The translations under genes were made by a program, and so were the position numbers. 43,341 bases of DNA from a virus, in IMG/VR virus record IMGVR_UViG_3300038428_000030, positions 1-43,341 of that record. The stretch is one strand, 5' to 3'. Below, piece after piece: positions 1-8,790 of this stretch. Under the pieces are notes generated by a model. The model was not told the origin of the DNA, did no database searches, and saw only the letters and a program-made list of their open reading frames with translations. Each line of letters begins with the position of its first letter. Positions within the stretch are counted from its first letter, which is position 1.

Positions 1-228
1 GGCTTTTCAGGCAGAACCTTACCCTATCTTTTGGGCGGTAAGGGCGGACGGCCAATTACTCGGCATGACCTTTGAAAGTCAGGAACAGGTCTATGCTTGG
101 TTTAGAATCGTCACGGACGGCGTTATTGAATCTGTGGCTTCTGTCAGTCAGGACAATGACGAAGATCAGGTATGGATTATTGTCAATAGAACTATTAACG
201 GGGCGACGGTTCGATATGTTGAATACTT
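1..228. repeat. Left copy of the 228-bp terminal overlap
   Basis: Bases 1-228 match 43114-43341 except for G at 128 against A at 43241. The overlap lies inside one continuous gene, so it marks the closing point of a circular or circularly permuted molecule rather than a biological repeat between genes. Confidence 0.95.
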
Positions 229-1501
229 CATGCCGCAAGAGATATTTGGAGACATTACAGAAGCCTTCTTTGTTCATGCAGGCTTGACGTGGGACGGCGG
301 AGACGCAGTTAATATAACGAACATCAGCAAGGCCGCTCCCCCGGTTGTGACCGCTCCCGGCCATACTTTCGCTAACGGTGATTTAGTTAATATTTCCGGC
401 GTGCTGGGAATGACGCAAGTCAATCAAGACAATACCGCAGCCTACACCGTAACGGGAGTAGGGGCTGTAAGTAATCAGGCCAAAACTGTGTCGGGCTGGG
501 GTTCAAGCAGCATCGGCACGAACACGCATGAAAAAATAACAGGCTTTGGTTTTACCGTTCTTTCCAATGCGGTCATAAGGGGAATTAAGGTTCAATATAA
601 TACTACGGGTTCTACTGTCGCTATTGACCCCAAAACTACATTAATGAAGGCTGGCTCAGATTATGGTGACACGCAAAACTGGATAAACCTTGAGGGCGGA
701 ACGTCATGGTGGTTTTCTAATATCACAACCCCGTTAGGCAGTTCTTCTGATTTGTGGGATGGCGATTGGTTATATTCTGACATCAATAACAATAGCGGTT
801 TCGGTGTAGATGTTGGGGTCAGCACACATGCCATTGGAGCAACATGGAGTTGCACGTCAATTACAATCACAGTCTATTATACAACGAATACTTTTTCGCT
901 GTTAGGTATTGATTCTACGGGATGGACTGCTTACGCGTCGGGCGGAACTGCCACGAAAGTCACGAATGTAATTTCCGGCATGACCTATCTTATGGGCAAG
1001 GAAGTGCAGGCGCTGGGTGACGGGGCAATTATCTTTGACGAAACGGTTGCCGCAGATACTATAACTTTTTCGTATTACTGTAATAAAATCCACATAGGAC
1101 TTCCCTATACCACAACAATAGATCCGATGAATCCTAATATCGGCAGCCAGCAAGGAACATCAAGGGGGAAAAAGCAAAAGATAAGCCGTGCTACTTTATG
1201 CTTCTATGAAACATTTGGCTGCAAGGTGGGGTCTAATAATAAAAAACTTTACAATGTTGGCTATGGTTATTCTATTGCTCCGGGAACTCTCGGCGTTTTC
1301 GGCTATTCCCTGAGTCCGGGCAATACCTACTTGATCCCGTTTGGAACGGGTACAGCGCCTACTCTTTTTACAGGCGACATAACGGTTGATATAGATGGCG
1401 GGTGGGACGATGAGGCAACAATAACAATCGTCCATGATCTGCCCTTACCCTTTACGCTTAAAGCCATAATTCCGCGATTGAGCGTTGCAGACGGCGGATG
1501 A
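1..1501 (+). CDS. Tail tubular protein B-like protein, C-terminal part (gene continues from the right end)
   Basis: The frame is open from base 2 and ends at the TGA at 1499-1501. It is the continuation of the gene starting at 41318: joining 41318-43113 to 1-1501 gives 1,099 codons with no break. The complete protein of about 1,098 residues starts with a motif typical of podovirus tail-tube/stabilisation proteins (NAGELSGL, then ARTDISKYASGC, then LPLVEGGAKKMPGT). This part is beta-rich, threonine- and glycine-rich, without catalytic motifs. By family it should form the distal tail nozzle that carries the fibres. The stop overlaps the next start as ATGA, so translation is coupled to the ejection-protein genes. 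The E/K codon at 128-130 differs from the copy at the right end. The family call is good; details of the C-terminal half are unknown. Confidence 0.8.
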   Translation, partial: AFQAEPYPIFWAVRADGQLLGMTFESQEQVYAWFRIVTDGVIESVASVSQDNDEDQVWIIVNRTINGATVRYVEYFMPQEIFGDITEAFFVHAGLTWDGGDAVNITNISKAAPPVVTAPGHTFANGDLVNISGVLGMTQVNQDNTAAYTVTGVGAVSNQAKTVSGWGSSSIGTNTHEKITGFGFTVLSNAVIRGIKVQYNTTGSTVAIDPKTTLMKAGSDYGDTQNWINLEGGTSWWFSNITTPLGSSSDLWDGDWLYSDINNNSGFGVDVGVSTHAIGATWSCTSITITVYYTTNTFSLLGIDSTGWTAYASGGTATKVTNVISGMTYLMGKEVQALGDGAIIFDETVAADTITFSYYCNKIHIGLPYTTTIDPMNPNIGSQQGTSRGKKQKISRATLCFYETFGCKVGSNNKKLYNVGYGYSIAPGTLGVFGYSLSPGNTYLIPFGTGTAPTLFTGDITVDIDGGWDDEATITIVHDLPLPFTLKAIIPRLSVADGG

Positions 1502-1968
1502 GAATTGATCTCAGGGTTGTGCCTTTTGCGGCAGAGCATGCGATAGATATTATAACCCGTAACCGGGGCATGGGCAAGGTGCTCTCTGAAAAGATGGTGA
1601 ATGAAATGCTGACCGCGTATCTTAGCCCCGGCAGCGCAGCTCTTACGCTTATGTGCTTTCAAGCCCCGGTCATGTGTGCGGGCATAATAAACCTCGGATG
1701 GAAACGCGGAGAAGCATGGATACTTATTTCGGCACTTTTTTATAAATACAAGCTGACCGCATTCAGAGAACTTAAAAAAAGATTGCCCTTAATGGCTGAA
1801 GAAAAAGGTTTTTGCAGGGTACAGGCGGTGTCGCTAACACATGATGAAAAATGGTTTAAATGTCTCGGTTTTGAGTTGGAGGGTTTTCTTAAATGCTACG
1901 GGCCTTCAAATGAATCTGTATATATGTATTCCCGAATTTTTAACAAGGATGCAATAAAATGGAACTAA
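1498..1968 (+). CDS. T7 gp13-like protein with GNAT-like fold
   Basis: A 156-residue protein starting in an ATGA overlap with the tail tubular B-like gene. Its size, its position directly before gp14-, gp15- and gp16-like genes, and its acetyltransferase-like pattern (a central GIINLGWKRGEAWI strand pair and a terminal HDEKWFKCLGFELEG segment resembling the last strands of GNAT proteins) match the gp13 family of T7-type phages. In T7, gp13 is needed for assembly of the ejection proteins. Whether this protein binds acetyl-CoA cannot be judged: the usual Q/RxxGxG/A loop is not clear. The next gene starts 10 bases before this one ends. Confidence 0.65.
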   Translation: MRIDLRVVPFAAEHAIDIITRNRGMGKVLSEKMVNEMLTAYLSPGSAALTLMCFQAPVMCAGIINLGWKRGEAWILISALFYKYKLTAFRELKKRLPLMAEEKGFCRVQAVSLTHDEKWFKCLGFELEGFLKCYGPSNESVYMYSRIFNKDAIKWN

Positions 1969-2426
1969 CTGCTACCAATATGGCGGGTTTGTTTTCCGGG
2001 ATGGGTCTTGCTGGCGGTACTGTCGGCGCGGTTGCCCAATACAAAAAGGGTCAGGCGGAAAGCGCGGCCTATGATTATAACGCAAATGTAGCCCTTGAAA
2101 AAATGAGGGAAGAATCCGAAGCCTCCACAGCCAAATTCTCTAACCTTATGGGAAGGCAGAGGTCGCTTTATGCAAAAGCCGGAGTTGATATTACAAAAGG
2201 CTCTCCGCTTCTTATCCTTGCCGATACCGCTATGCAGGCAGAGGAAGAACAGGAGAGGATTAAATACGCCGGGGAAACATCCGCTACTTTGCAAAAATAT
2301 TATGGAGATGTTGCCTCATACGCCGGGACAACGGGGGCTATGGGCACTTTTCTAACAAGTATAGGGCGTGCGGGTTTAGGGTACGCAGCCGCGCAAAAGG
2401 GCATAAACAGCCCGTGGATAGGATAG
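1959..2426 (+). CDS. T7 gp14-like internal virion (ejection) protein
   Basis: A 155-residue, alanine/glycine-rich, mostly helical protein. The N-terminus has a glycine-rich membrane-like segment (residues about 8-25). A charged helical core follows with a QRSLYAKAGVDITKGSPLLILADTA motif region near residues 65-90, which is typical of podovirus gp14-type internal virion proteins, and the C-terminus is again rich in Gly and Ala. In T7 this protein helps form the channel in the outer membrane during DNA ejection. The start overlaps the gp13-like gene by 10 bases and the next gene follows after 3 bases. Confidence 0.7.
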   Translation: MELTATNMAGLFSGMGLAGGTVGAVAQYKKGQAESAAYDYNANVALEKMREESEASTAKFSNLMGRQRSLYAKAGVDITKGSPLLILADTAMQAEEEQERIKYAGETSATLQKYYGDVASYAGTTGAMGTFLTSIGRAGLGYAAAQKGINSPWIG

Positions 2427-2429
2427 ATT

Positions 2430-4406
2430 ATGCCGCTAATACCAACCTCAATAACACCTAAAGAAGTACCGATGCCCGAACTATCACCGGGCATGGCGGG
2501 TGCTCCATTTGCCGCCGTGGAAAAAGCGGCAGAGGGTATTGAATCAACCGCGCAGTATGGGGCAAAAGTTTATCGCGCCATTCAAAGCGCAGAAGACCAT
2601 GTTTCGATGCTGAAGACGGAGAACCTTGTCAATGGCGATATTGAAAAGGTGATTGAGGGTTTTGAACAAAGGACTGATTATAATAATTTTACTGGTGATA
2701 TTCAGAAGCAGACCGATGAGCTTCTTAAAAAGTACCATGACCAGTTAGGGAATAACGAACGTATATGGAACCATGTCGAGCCGTGGCTTGGCGGGAAAAT
2801 AAACACGGTCAAGCATGCAATAGAAATGAAACGGCTGAAACTTCTCACGGAAGATGGGAAGTACCAGCTTGACATAGCAGCCGACGAAGCCTCGCAGCAA
2901 TGGTCTGAGCTTACACAGCAAATAGACCATGCCACGGAAGAAGCGGGCATAACCCTAATATCCGCTGATGCTGACGCTTCAATTTTACAGACGGGTGTTG
3001 ATCTAAAACCAAAAGGAATAGGCAAGCTGTTAGCCCAGCGTGCGGCCGTGGAAAACGAATACAGGGCAAAGCTCACATTAGCGGCAAACGATCACATCAT
3101 TACAGCACATGAACTGCACGAACGCACACAGAAATTTCTTAAGAAGCGGGAGGAATCGGAAGTTATTTTAGGTCTGAAAAGCAATGACCCATCATTGATT
3201 GTCCGTACATTAAAGAAGATGGACGCGGGAATATATAAGGACATTGATCCAAAGGAACTCGCCAATTTTCAAACATACGGAGAGAACAGGCTTGAAGTTG
3301 TTAAAAACAAGATGGACAGGGAGCAGGGCGAACTTGCGGTAAATGCCTCAATAGGAAAACTCGAATCCAGATGGCAGCACGAAGACGGAAGTTTTGATTT
3401 TGGTTCTGCCGAAAGAGAATTACAGAGCGAGGACTTTCGCAGGGAGAACGGGCTTCTCGATAAAAACGGCAATCCTAACCGTAAATTAATAAATGAAGCA
3501 GAAACCTACATTCATGCGAAGAACGCCGATACAGAGAGGATACAGAGGGAAGGCAAAGAGAAAGAGGCGCGGGGTGTTATTGAAGATATTGTAGGCGGGA
3601 AACTCGGAGAAGCAAGTAAAAAATTAAAGCAGAGCAAGTTCCTCAAGGGAACGCCTGAAGGATTACAACTTTTAAACGGCATCAGGACATGGGGCAAGAG
3701 GACGGATGAAGACGTTTCAAACCATGAGGACAGAAAGGAATATTTACGCATACAGGAATTAATAGACGGCGGGAACTATGATGAAGCCAAAAAGGAGATT
3801 GTCAATACCAATCATCTGAAAAGCGGGACAGCCTTTGCGCTTCTTGGTCGTCTTGATAATAGAGAATTGAAAGACACTAATCATGGATTATCTCAGGCGA
3901 ATAAATATCTCACAAGCCAGATTGCTCCGAGCAAAGGTGCGCTACTTCCTTCAATACCCGCTGAGACCGAAAAGGCGGCGCAAGCACAACAGGAACTTCA
4001 AAAGTGGGTAAAGGAAGAAACAAAGAAAGCCACAGAAGGAAAACGAGTACCAGTTACAACAGAAGAAATATTCAATAAGGCGAAAGAGATCGTACCTCAT
4101 TACAGGATGAAGATTGACGAAAAGGTGAAGTCAATAAAAGAGAGCATGCAATCAGGGAAGCCGAGCGGATGGGAGAAGATAAAGGGCTTTTTTGTTCCGA
4201 AATATACGCCGAGCACAGAAGCAAAACAGGAAAACACGATTACTACGAAGTCCGGCAAGCAAGCGTGGTTATGGCCTGATGGTCAGTATCATTATAGTGC
4301 GCCAACGGCTACAGCAAAGACCACAAAGGACATACCAAAAAGCAGAGAAGAAGTTGACCCGCAATATCGTGAAATGTACGACCTTGAACAAGCGGCAAAG
4401 AAATGA
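2430..4406 (+). CDS. T7 gp15-like internal virion (ejection) protein
   Basis: A 658-residue, highly charged and almost entirely alpha-helical protein with many Lys/Glu heptad-like stretches and no signal peptide or enzyme motif. It follows the gp14-like gene and overlaps the giant gp16-like gene by four bases (ATGA at 4403). Length, composition and order correspond to T7 gp15 (about 750 residues), which forms the periplasmic ejection tunnel with gp16. Sequence similarity to gp15 itself cannot be claimed by eye; the assignment rests on synteny and architecture. Confidence 0.6.
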   Translation: MPLIPTSITPKEVPMPELSPGMAGAPFAAVEKAAEGIESTAQYGAKVYRAIQSAEDHVSMLKTENLVNGDIEKVIEGFEQRTDYNNFTGDIQKQTDELLKKYHDQLGNNERIWNHVEPWLGGKINTVKHAIEMKRLKLLTEDGKYQLDIAADEASQQWSELTQQIDHATEEAGITLISADADASILQTGVDLKPKGIGKLLAQRAAVENEYRAKLTLAANDHIITAHELHERTQKFLKKREESEVILGLKSNDPSLIVRTLKKMDAGIYKDIDPKELANFQTYGENRLEVVKNKMDREQGELAVNASIGKLESRWQHEDGSFDFGSAERELQSEDFRRENGLLDKNGNPNRKLINEAETYIHAKNADTERIQREGKEKEARGVIEDIVGGKLGEASKKLKQSKFLKGTPEGLQLLNGIRTWGKRTDEDVSNHEDRKEYLRIQELIDGGNYDEAKKEIVNTNHLKSGTAFALLGRLDNRELKDTNHGLSQANKYLTSQIAPSKGALLPSIPAETEKAAQAQQELQKWVKEETKKATEGKRVPVTTEEIFNKAKEIVPHYRMKIDEKVKSIKESMQSGKPSGWEKIKGFFVPKYTPSTEAKQENTITTKSGKQAWLWPDGQYHYSAPTATAKTTKDIPKSREEVDPQYREMYDLEQAAKK

Positions 4407-7400
4407 ACGATATAGTTTCACAGAATGATATGCCAAATGTAAGCAGGGGGGATATTGTACCTATGGCGGATTTACCCCATCACGCCGAGCCTTCTCCATT
4501 CCCCGTTGATCAGTACGTGGACAACCATGTGAAAGATTTTACTCCTGATAAGCAGGTTGAACAGAGAAACGGATTCACCCAGTTTTTCAGTAATATTGCT
4601 GACCCGTGGATGGCTACGGGATATACGGCGGCATCTGCTATTAATCGCGGCATAGCGAACATGGCGGATACTTTTGATGTGCTTACAAAATATATACAGC
4701 GTGAGACAGGCATGGAACGCGGCGGACTATTTGAGAAGGCGGCGGAAGAATATAACCGTAATGCTGGTTACTGGAAGGATAGGGCGGACAAAGTAGGCGT
4801 GGGGTTTCTTGAAGAATTGGTAGGTGAAGCGGTGGGCGGAGCAGTTCCGGGGATTGTAGATTTTGCCTTAAAAGTGGCATCCGGCTTTACCATACCCGCC
4901 GTTACAGGTGCGGAGAAGGCAATCGAGCATGACCAAGACCCGTTTATCGGCGGCCTTATAGAAGCGGCAAAAACAGGGACGCTATACGGCGTGTTCAAGA
5001 TGATACAGCCGTTTTCAAGATATATTCAGGCTACCATGATGGGGGGGACGTTCGCCCTTGAGAGCGCAATGGAAGCTCCTGAAGGTCAGAAGATAAAAGA
5101 AGCCGCAAAGGGGTTAGGAACGGGATTGTTGTTTTCTTCTTTGTCGAGTCCCGGCGGCGTGAAGGTTCGTGATTTATACCCTGAGATTGGGCGAAGCGTG
5201 CCTGAGTTTAGGAAAGAGATAGAAGCCGAGGGACAACCCACGGCGGAAACTAAAATTGTTCAACCTGAGCCATCCTCGCAAGCCGAAATTAAAGGCGTAG
5301 GCGCGAAAGCCCGCGGCGCAAAGGGCGAAACCGCTCCCGACATAGACCAGCTTACACAATCCCTTGAGAACCTTCCCAAGACTACCACCTTTAATGACAG
5401 GATGAAGTTCTCAGAACAGGCATCCGCTATCTACAAGGGTGTCATGGCAGCCCCACGTAATGCCTTTGAGAAGGTCAAGGCTATAGGGGCTTCGGTATGG
5501 GATTGGTATAAAAACTCAGAAGTCAAGTTCACCAACTTTGACAAGGTATTCATGGAGCATCTTGGCGGAATAGATATTTCAGGACTCAAAACTCAGAAAT
5601 GGGCGGAACAGATAATCTCCACGGTATCGAGAAAAAAAAGAGAGGCAATGGCGAATTACGTTGCAGCCGGAGGGGATGCTGCAAAGCTCAGGGAATGGGC
5701 GGACAAATCACAAGACCCTGCTATCAAGAAGGGTTATGAGAACGCACTAACTTTAAGCGACGAAGAAAAGACCTTTGCCGAAAACATCAGGCAATATTAC
5801 AGCGCAAAACTCGATAAGGCTATCGAAGCGGAGATGATAGACCACGGTGTTTCTGATTACGTCAATCAGGTCTTGAAGAAAAAAGACCCGATGACGGGCA
5901 GAATTATGGCGGAATCCAACGCCGGATTATTCAGGGCAAACCCCGCATTTCTTAAAAAGAGAATTTTTGAACACTTCTTCGATGGTGAGCAGGAAGGATA
6001 CACCTACGAGAAGGACATTGGAAAACTCATTACTATTTACGAGAATTCTTTTAACAAGGCTATTCTGACAAGGAAGTTCGTCAAGGATTTACCTTCTCAA
6101 GATGCAGCCGATGGGAAGCCCCTTGCGATAGTTTCGGGTTCTGGTGTTGAATTACCCGGAGGGGAGAAGCCGTCAGAATCCTATCTAATTAAGCCCCGTA
6201 CAATTAAGGACGAGGATTACGGTCTTTACCGTGAAATACCACACTCCGCATTAAGGGGTTATAAATGGGTAGGTAAGGATGCCGAGGGCAAACCCATCTT
6301 TTTACAAGGTGATTTACTTATCCATAAAGAGGGATACAAAAAGCTGAAAAACGCCCTAGCTAAATCAGCATTACAAGAAAACGCTGTCACGGCTGCCATA
6401 CTCAAAGGAAGCGGGGAATTAAAGAATACACTCCTGAGCATTTCCCCGTTTCATCAGGTGACGGAAATTGAACACGCTATCGGTCACAAGGTTAATCCGT
6501 GGGGTACTCATGCACTCGATACGGAAGATCCCGTACAGAGAGAGCTTATCAATCACGGACTGAAAGTTTATGGCGGTGATTCGGCTTCGCTGTTCTCTGA
6601 GGGATTATTCGGATCAGGATTAATAGAAAAGATACCCCTGCTTGGCCCTGCATCCCACAAATACAAGGAATATCTATTCAAGAAAAAGATTCCTGAAATT
6701 AAGATGAACATGGCTATGGATGCTTTTGAAAGAAATCAGGCGCGGTATCCTGAATTAAACAGGGATCAGCTTTTAAAGTTAAGCGCGGATCAGGCTAACC
6801 ATGCTTTTGGGGAACTGAACTATAAGGCTATGGGTAGAAACCCTACCCTGCAAGATGTTTTCAGGCTTGCGGCGCTTGCCCCGGATTTTCTCGAGGCGCG
6901 GGCGGGATTTGCATTACAGGCATTGAAGCCATACGGAAAAGAACAGGCGGCGGCCTTAATCCGACTTGCCGCTTATAACTTTATAGGTGCAAGAATTCTT
7001 GGTGCGATTATAGGAGACGAAGCGGATAGACTTGCGAATGACCCCATAGATTATGCTGCTTATACTATGAAGCATCTCTTCGGGTTCGTCTATGACGGAA
7101 AGGAATATTCTATCAGGACAGTACCGGGCGATATTTACCATTTAATCACAGACCTCCGTAGCTTTTCATATCATAGATTAAATCCGGCAACGGTGAGACC
7201 CGCTATTGAAGGGCTTACTGGCCGCGACGCATGGGGTAGAAAAAAAGACGTAGGCGAACAGATAAGCGATTACGTGACGGGTTTTGCCCCTATACCAATA
7301 CAGGGATTGTTTAATGCGAGAGATTATACGCTGTATCAGTCCATGCTTCAATCCATAGGTGTGACTTCATGGAATGCCCCTTCTGATGCGGAAATCGCAA

Positions 7401-7534
7401 TCATGGATCTTCATAAAGAACAGGCAGAGCAGAGAAAGGAAATACAGAAGCAGGTTGAAAAAGCAATAGGGCCGGAAGCCACTAAGGAACTGCGGAGAAT
7501 GCAGAAGATGTTTACAATCAGGGGTCAGCAATGA
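4403..7534 (+). CDS. Large internal virion / ejection protein, gp16-like
   Basis: A 1,043-residue protein, the last of the four-gene ejection-like set. The N-terminal third has hydrophobic glycine/alanine-rich helices (residues about 140-240) that could insert in membranes. The middle is helical and charged. The C-terminal third has further amphipathic stretches (LAALAPDFLEARAGF; AAYNFIGARILGAIIG) and a TGRDAWGRKK motif near residue 935 that recurs in large podovirus virion proteins. T7 gp16 carries an N-terminal transglycosylase; no lysozyme-like or SLT catalytic motif is evident here, so wall degradation on entry may be absent or elsewhere. It overlaps the next gene by four bases. Confidence 0.6.
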   Translation: MNDIVSQNDMPNVSRGDIVPMADLPHHAEPSPFPVDQYVDNHVKDFTPDKQVEQRNGFTQFFSNIADPWMATGYTAASAINRGIANMADTFDVLTKYIQRETGMERGGLFEKAAEEYNRNAGYWKDRADKVGVGFLEELVGEAVGGAVPGIVDFALKVASGFTIPAVTGAEKAIEHDQDPFIGGLIEAAKTGTLYGVFKMIQPFSRYIQATMMGGTFALESAMEAPEGQKIKEAAKGLGTGLLFSSLSSPGGVKVRDLYPEIGRSVPEFRKEIEAEGQPTAETKIVQPEPSSQAEIKGVGAKARGAKGETAPDIDQLTQSLENLPKTTTFNDRMKFSEQASAIYKGVMAAPRNAFEKVKAIGASVWDWYKNSEVKFTNFDKVFMEHLGGIDISGLKTQKWAEQIISTVSRKKREAMANYVAAGGDAAKLREWADKSQDPAIKKGYENALTLSDEEKTFAENIRQYYSAKLDKAIEAEMIDHGVSDYVNQVLKKKDPMTGRIMAESNAGLFRANPAFLKKRIFEHFFDGEQEGYTYEKDIGKLITIYENSFNKAILTRKFVKDLPSQDAADGKPLAIVSGSGVELPGGEKPSESYLIKPRTIKDEDYGLYREIPHSALRGYKWVGKDAEGKPIFLQGDLLIHKEGYKKLKNALAKSALQENAVTAAILKGSGELKNTLLSISPFHQVTEIEHAIGHKVNPWGTHALDTEDPVQRELINHGLKVYGGDSASLFSEGLFGSGLIEKIPLLGPASHKYKEYLFKKKIPEIKMNMAMDAFERNQARYPELNRDQLLKLSADQANHAFGELNYKAMGRNPTLQDVFRLAALAPDFLEARAGFALQALKPYGKEQAAALIRLAAYNFIGARILGAIIGDEADRLANDPIDYAAYTMKHLFGFVYDGKEYSIRTVPGDIYHLITDLRSFSYHRLNPATVRPAIEGLTGRDAWGRKKDVGEQISDYVTGFAPIPIQGLFNARDYTLYQSMLQSIGVTSWNAPSDAEIAIMDLHKEQAEQRKEIQKQVEKAIGPEATKELRRMQKMFTIRGQQ

Positions 7535-8790
7535 TTCAGGATTATAAAAGTAAATCAGCCCATATTCAGGACAATGGCATCTTCTCGGAATTGCCGCGTA
7601 CCCTTGCGAAGTGGTTTGGGCGTGTGACGTATAGCAGCCCTTGGATTAACGCCTTTCCTTCTTCTAAAGATACGGAGGTCGGAGAAGGCTCAGATAAGTT
7701 TGACCGCGTAGAAGGCATTGCGGAAGTGAGGGAAGAAACCGACTTGTTTATATTCCCTGATACATACTACGGGAAAGAACAAATAGAGCTTGTTAATTCC
7801 GGCAAGAGGGTATGGGGCAGCAGAAACGCTGATGAGCTTGAAATCTATCGAAGTGAGGCTAAACCGTACTTTGACGAATTAGGAATCAACCAGGGCGAGT
7901 ATGAACTTGTCAAGGGTGTAAGCAAGCTCAGAAAATATATTAAAGAACATGACAACGAAAAGCTATGGATTAAGTGTGATAAGACGCGCGGCGATATGGA
8001 ATCGTTTTTCGTAGAAGGTTATGAGCTTTATAAAGGACAGGTTGACGACCTTGAATATCATTTAGGGCCAAAGGCGGAGATAATGACCTTTGTTGTTGAG
8101 AAGCATTTAGAAGGCACTATTGACATAGCCATTGATACGCATGGTGTTGATGGGTTGTGGCCTTCCGTTGCGCTTCTCGGTACTGAGGAAAAGGGGGAAT
8201 TCTATATTTGTGCGGTAAAAAAATGGTCACAGATTACCCCCAACCTGACCGTCATTTATGACAAGCTCAGCGACACGCTTAAAAAATATCAATGCCGGAA
8301 TTTTATAAGCCTTGAATCAAGGGCAAAGGGCAAAGATATAAAGCTGGGCGATCCCTGTATGCGCGGAGGTTCGCCGCCGTTTGAATTGCAAATGAACATG
8401 ATTACAAACTCTCCTGATGTATTTTGGTTCGGGGCAGAGGGTAAAATGATAGACCCTGAGTACGCCGCTAAATATGGGGTTATGCTTTGCGTACATAGCG
8501 ATTGGGCTTCTAAGCATCCCTTAATGGTTCAGTATCCAAAGAAATACAGGGAGCAAATTAAATTCCGTTATGACAGCGAGTTTGACGGGCATACGTGGAT
8601 AATGCCTCAAGATGCTGGCCCTCGTATTGCTGGCATCGTGGCTATGGGTGATAGCTTAGACCCGCTTTATGATGAAGTAAAAGAAATATCCGAACAGATG
8701 AAGGGCATCCAGATTGAGAGCTTCACCCGTTCAATTCCGATAGCAAAAGAAAAACTTAAAGAGTTGGCATCTTGGGGAATACGTATATGA
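7531..8790 (+). CDS. PurD-like ATP-grasp protein in the tail operon
   Basis: A 419-residue protein joined to both neighbours by ATGA overlaps. The region from about residue 70 to 290 follows an ATP-grasp plan: DLFIFPDTYYG (71-81) and a GSRNADELEIYRSE segment like the pre-grasp helix, a lysine strand (WIKCDKTRGDMESF, 146-159), a grasp strand with the conserved acid (FVVEKHLEGTIDIAID, 187-202), and a late metal-site strand (NFISLESRAKG, then LGDPCMRGGSPPFE, 257-285). This resembles phosphoribosylamine-glycine ligase (PurD) and carboxylate-amine ligases in general. No other purine gene is present and the gene sits between ejection and fibre genes, so a role in modifying a virion protein, glycan or small molecule is more likely than purine synthesis. 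The substrate is unknown. Confidence 0.6.
   Translation: MIQDYKSKSAHIQDNGIFSELPRTLAKWFGRVTYSSPWINAFPSSKDTEVGEGSDKFDRVEGIAEVREETDLFIFPDTYYGKEQIELVNSGKRVWGSRNADELEIYRSEAKPYFDELGINQGEYELVKGVSKLRKYIKEHDNEKLWIKCDKTRGDMESFFVEGYELYKGQVDDLEYHLGPKAEIMTFVVEKHLEGTIDIAIDTHGVDGLWPSVALLGTEEKGEFYICAVKKWSQITPNLTVIYDKLSDTLKKYQCRNFISLESRAKGKDIKLGDPCMRGGSPPFELQMNMITNSPDVFWFGAEGKMIDPEYAAKYGVMLCVHSDWASKHPLMVQYPKKYREQIKFRYDSEFDGHTWIMPQDAGPRIAGIVAMGDSLDPLYDEVKEISEQMKGIQIESFTRSIPIAKEKLKELASWGIRI

Noticed and set aside
1-228. T7-type direct terminal repeat as physical genome end
   Set aside because: It falls inside a tail gene whose frame continues across the join; a circular or permuted assembly explains it better.
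8772-8786. TTG start for the tail fibre
   Set aside because: The ATG at 8787 overlaps the stop as ATGA and begins the signal peptide exactly.
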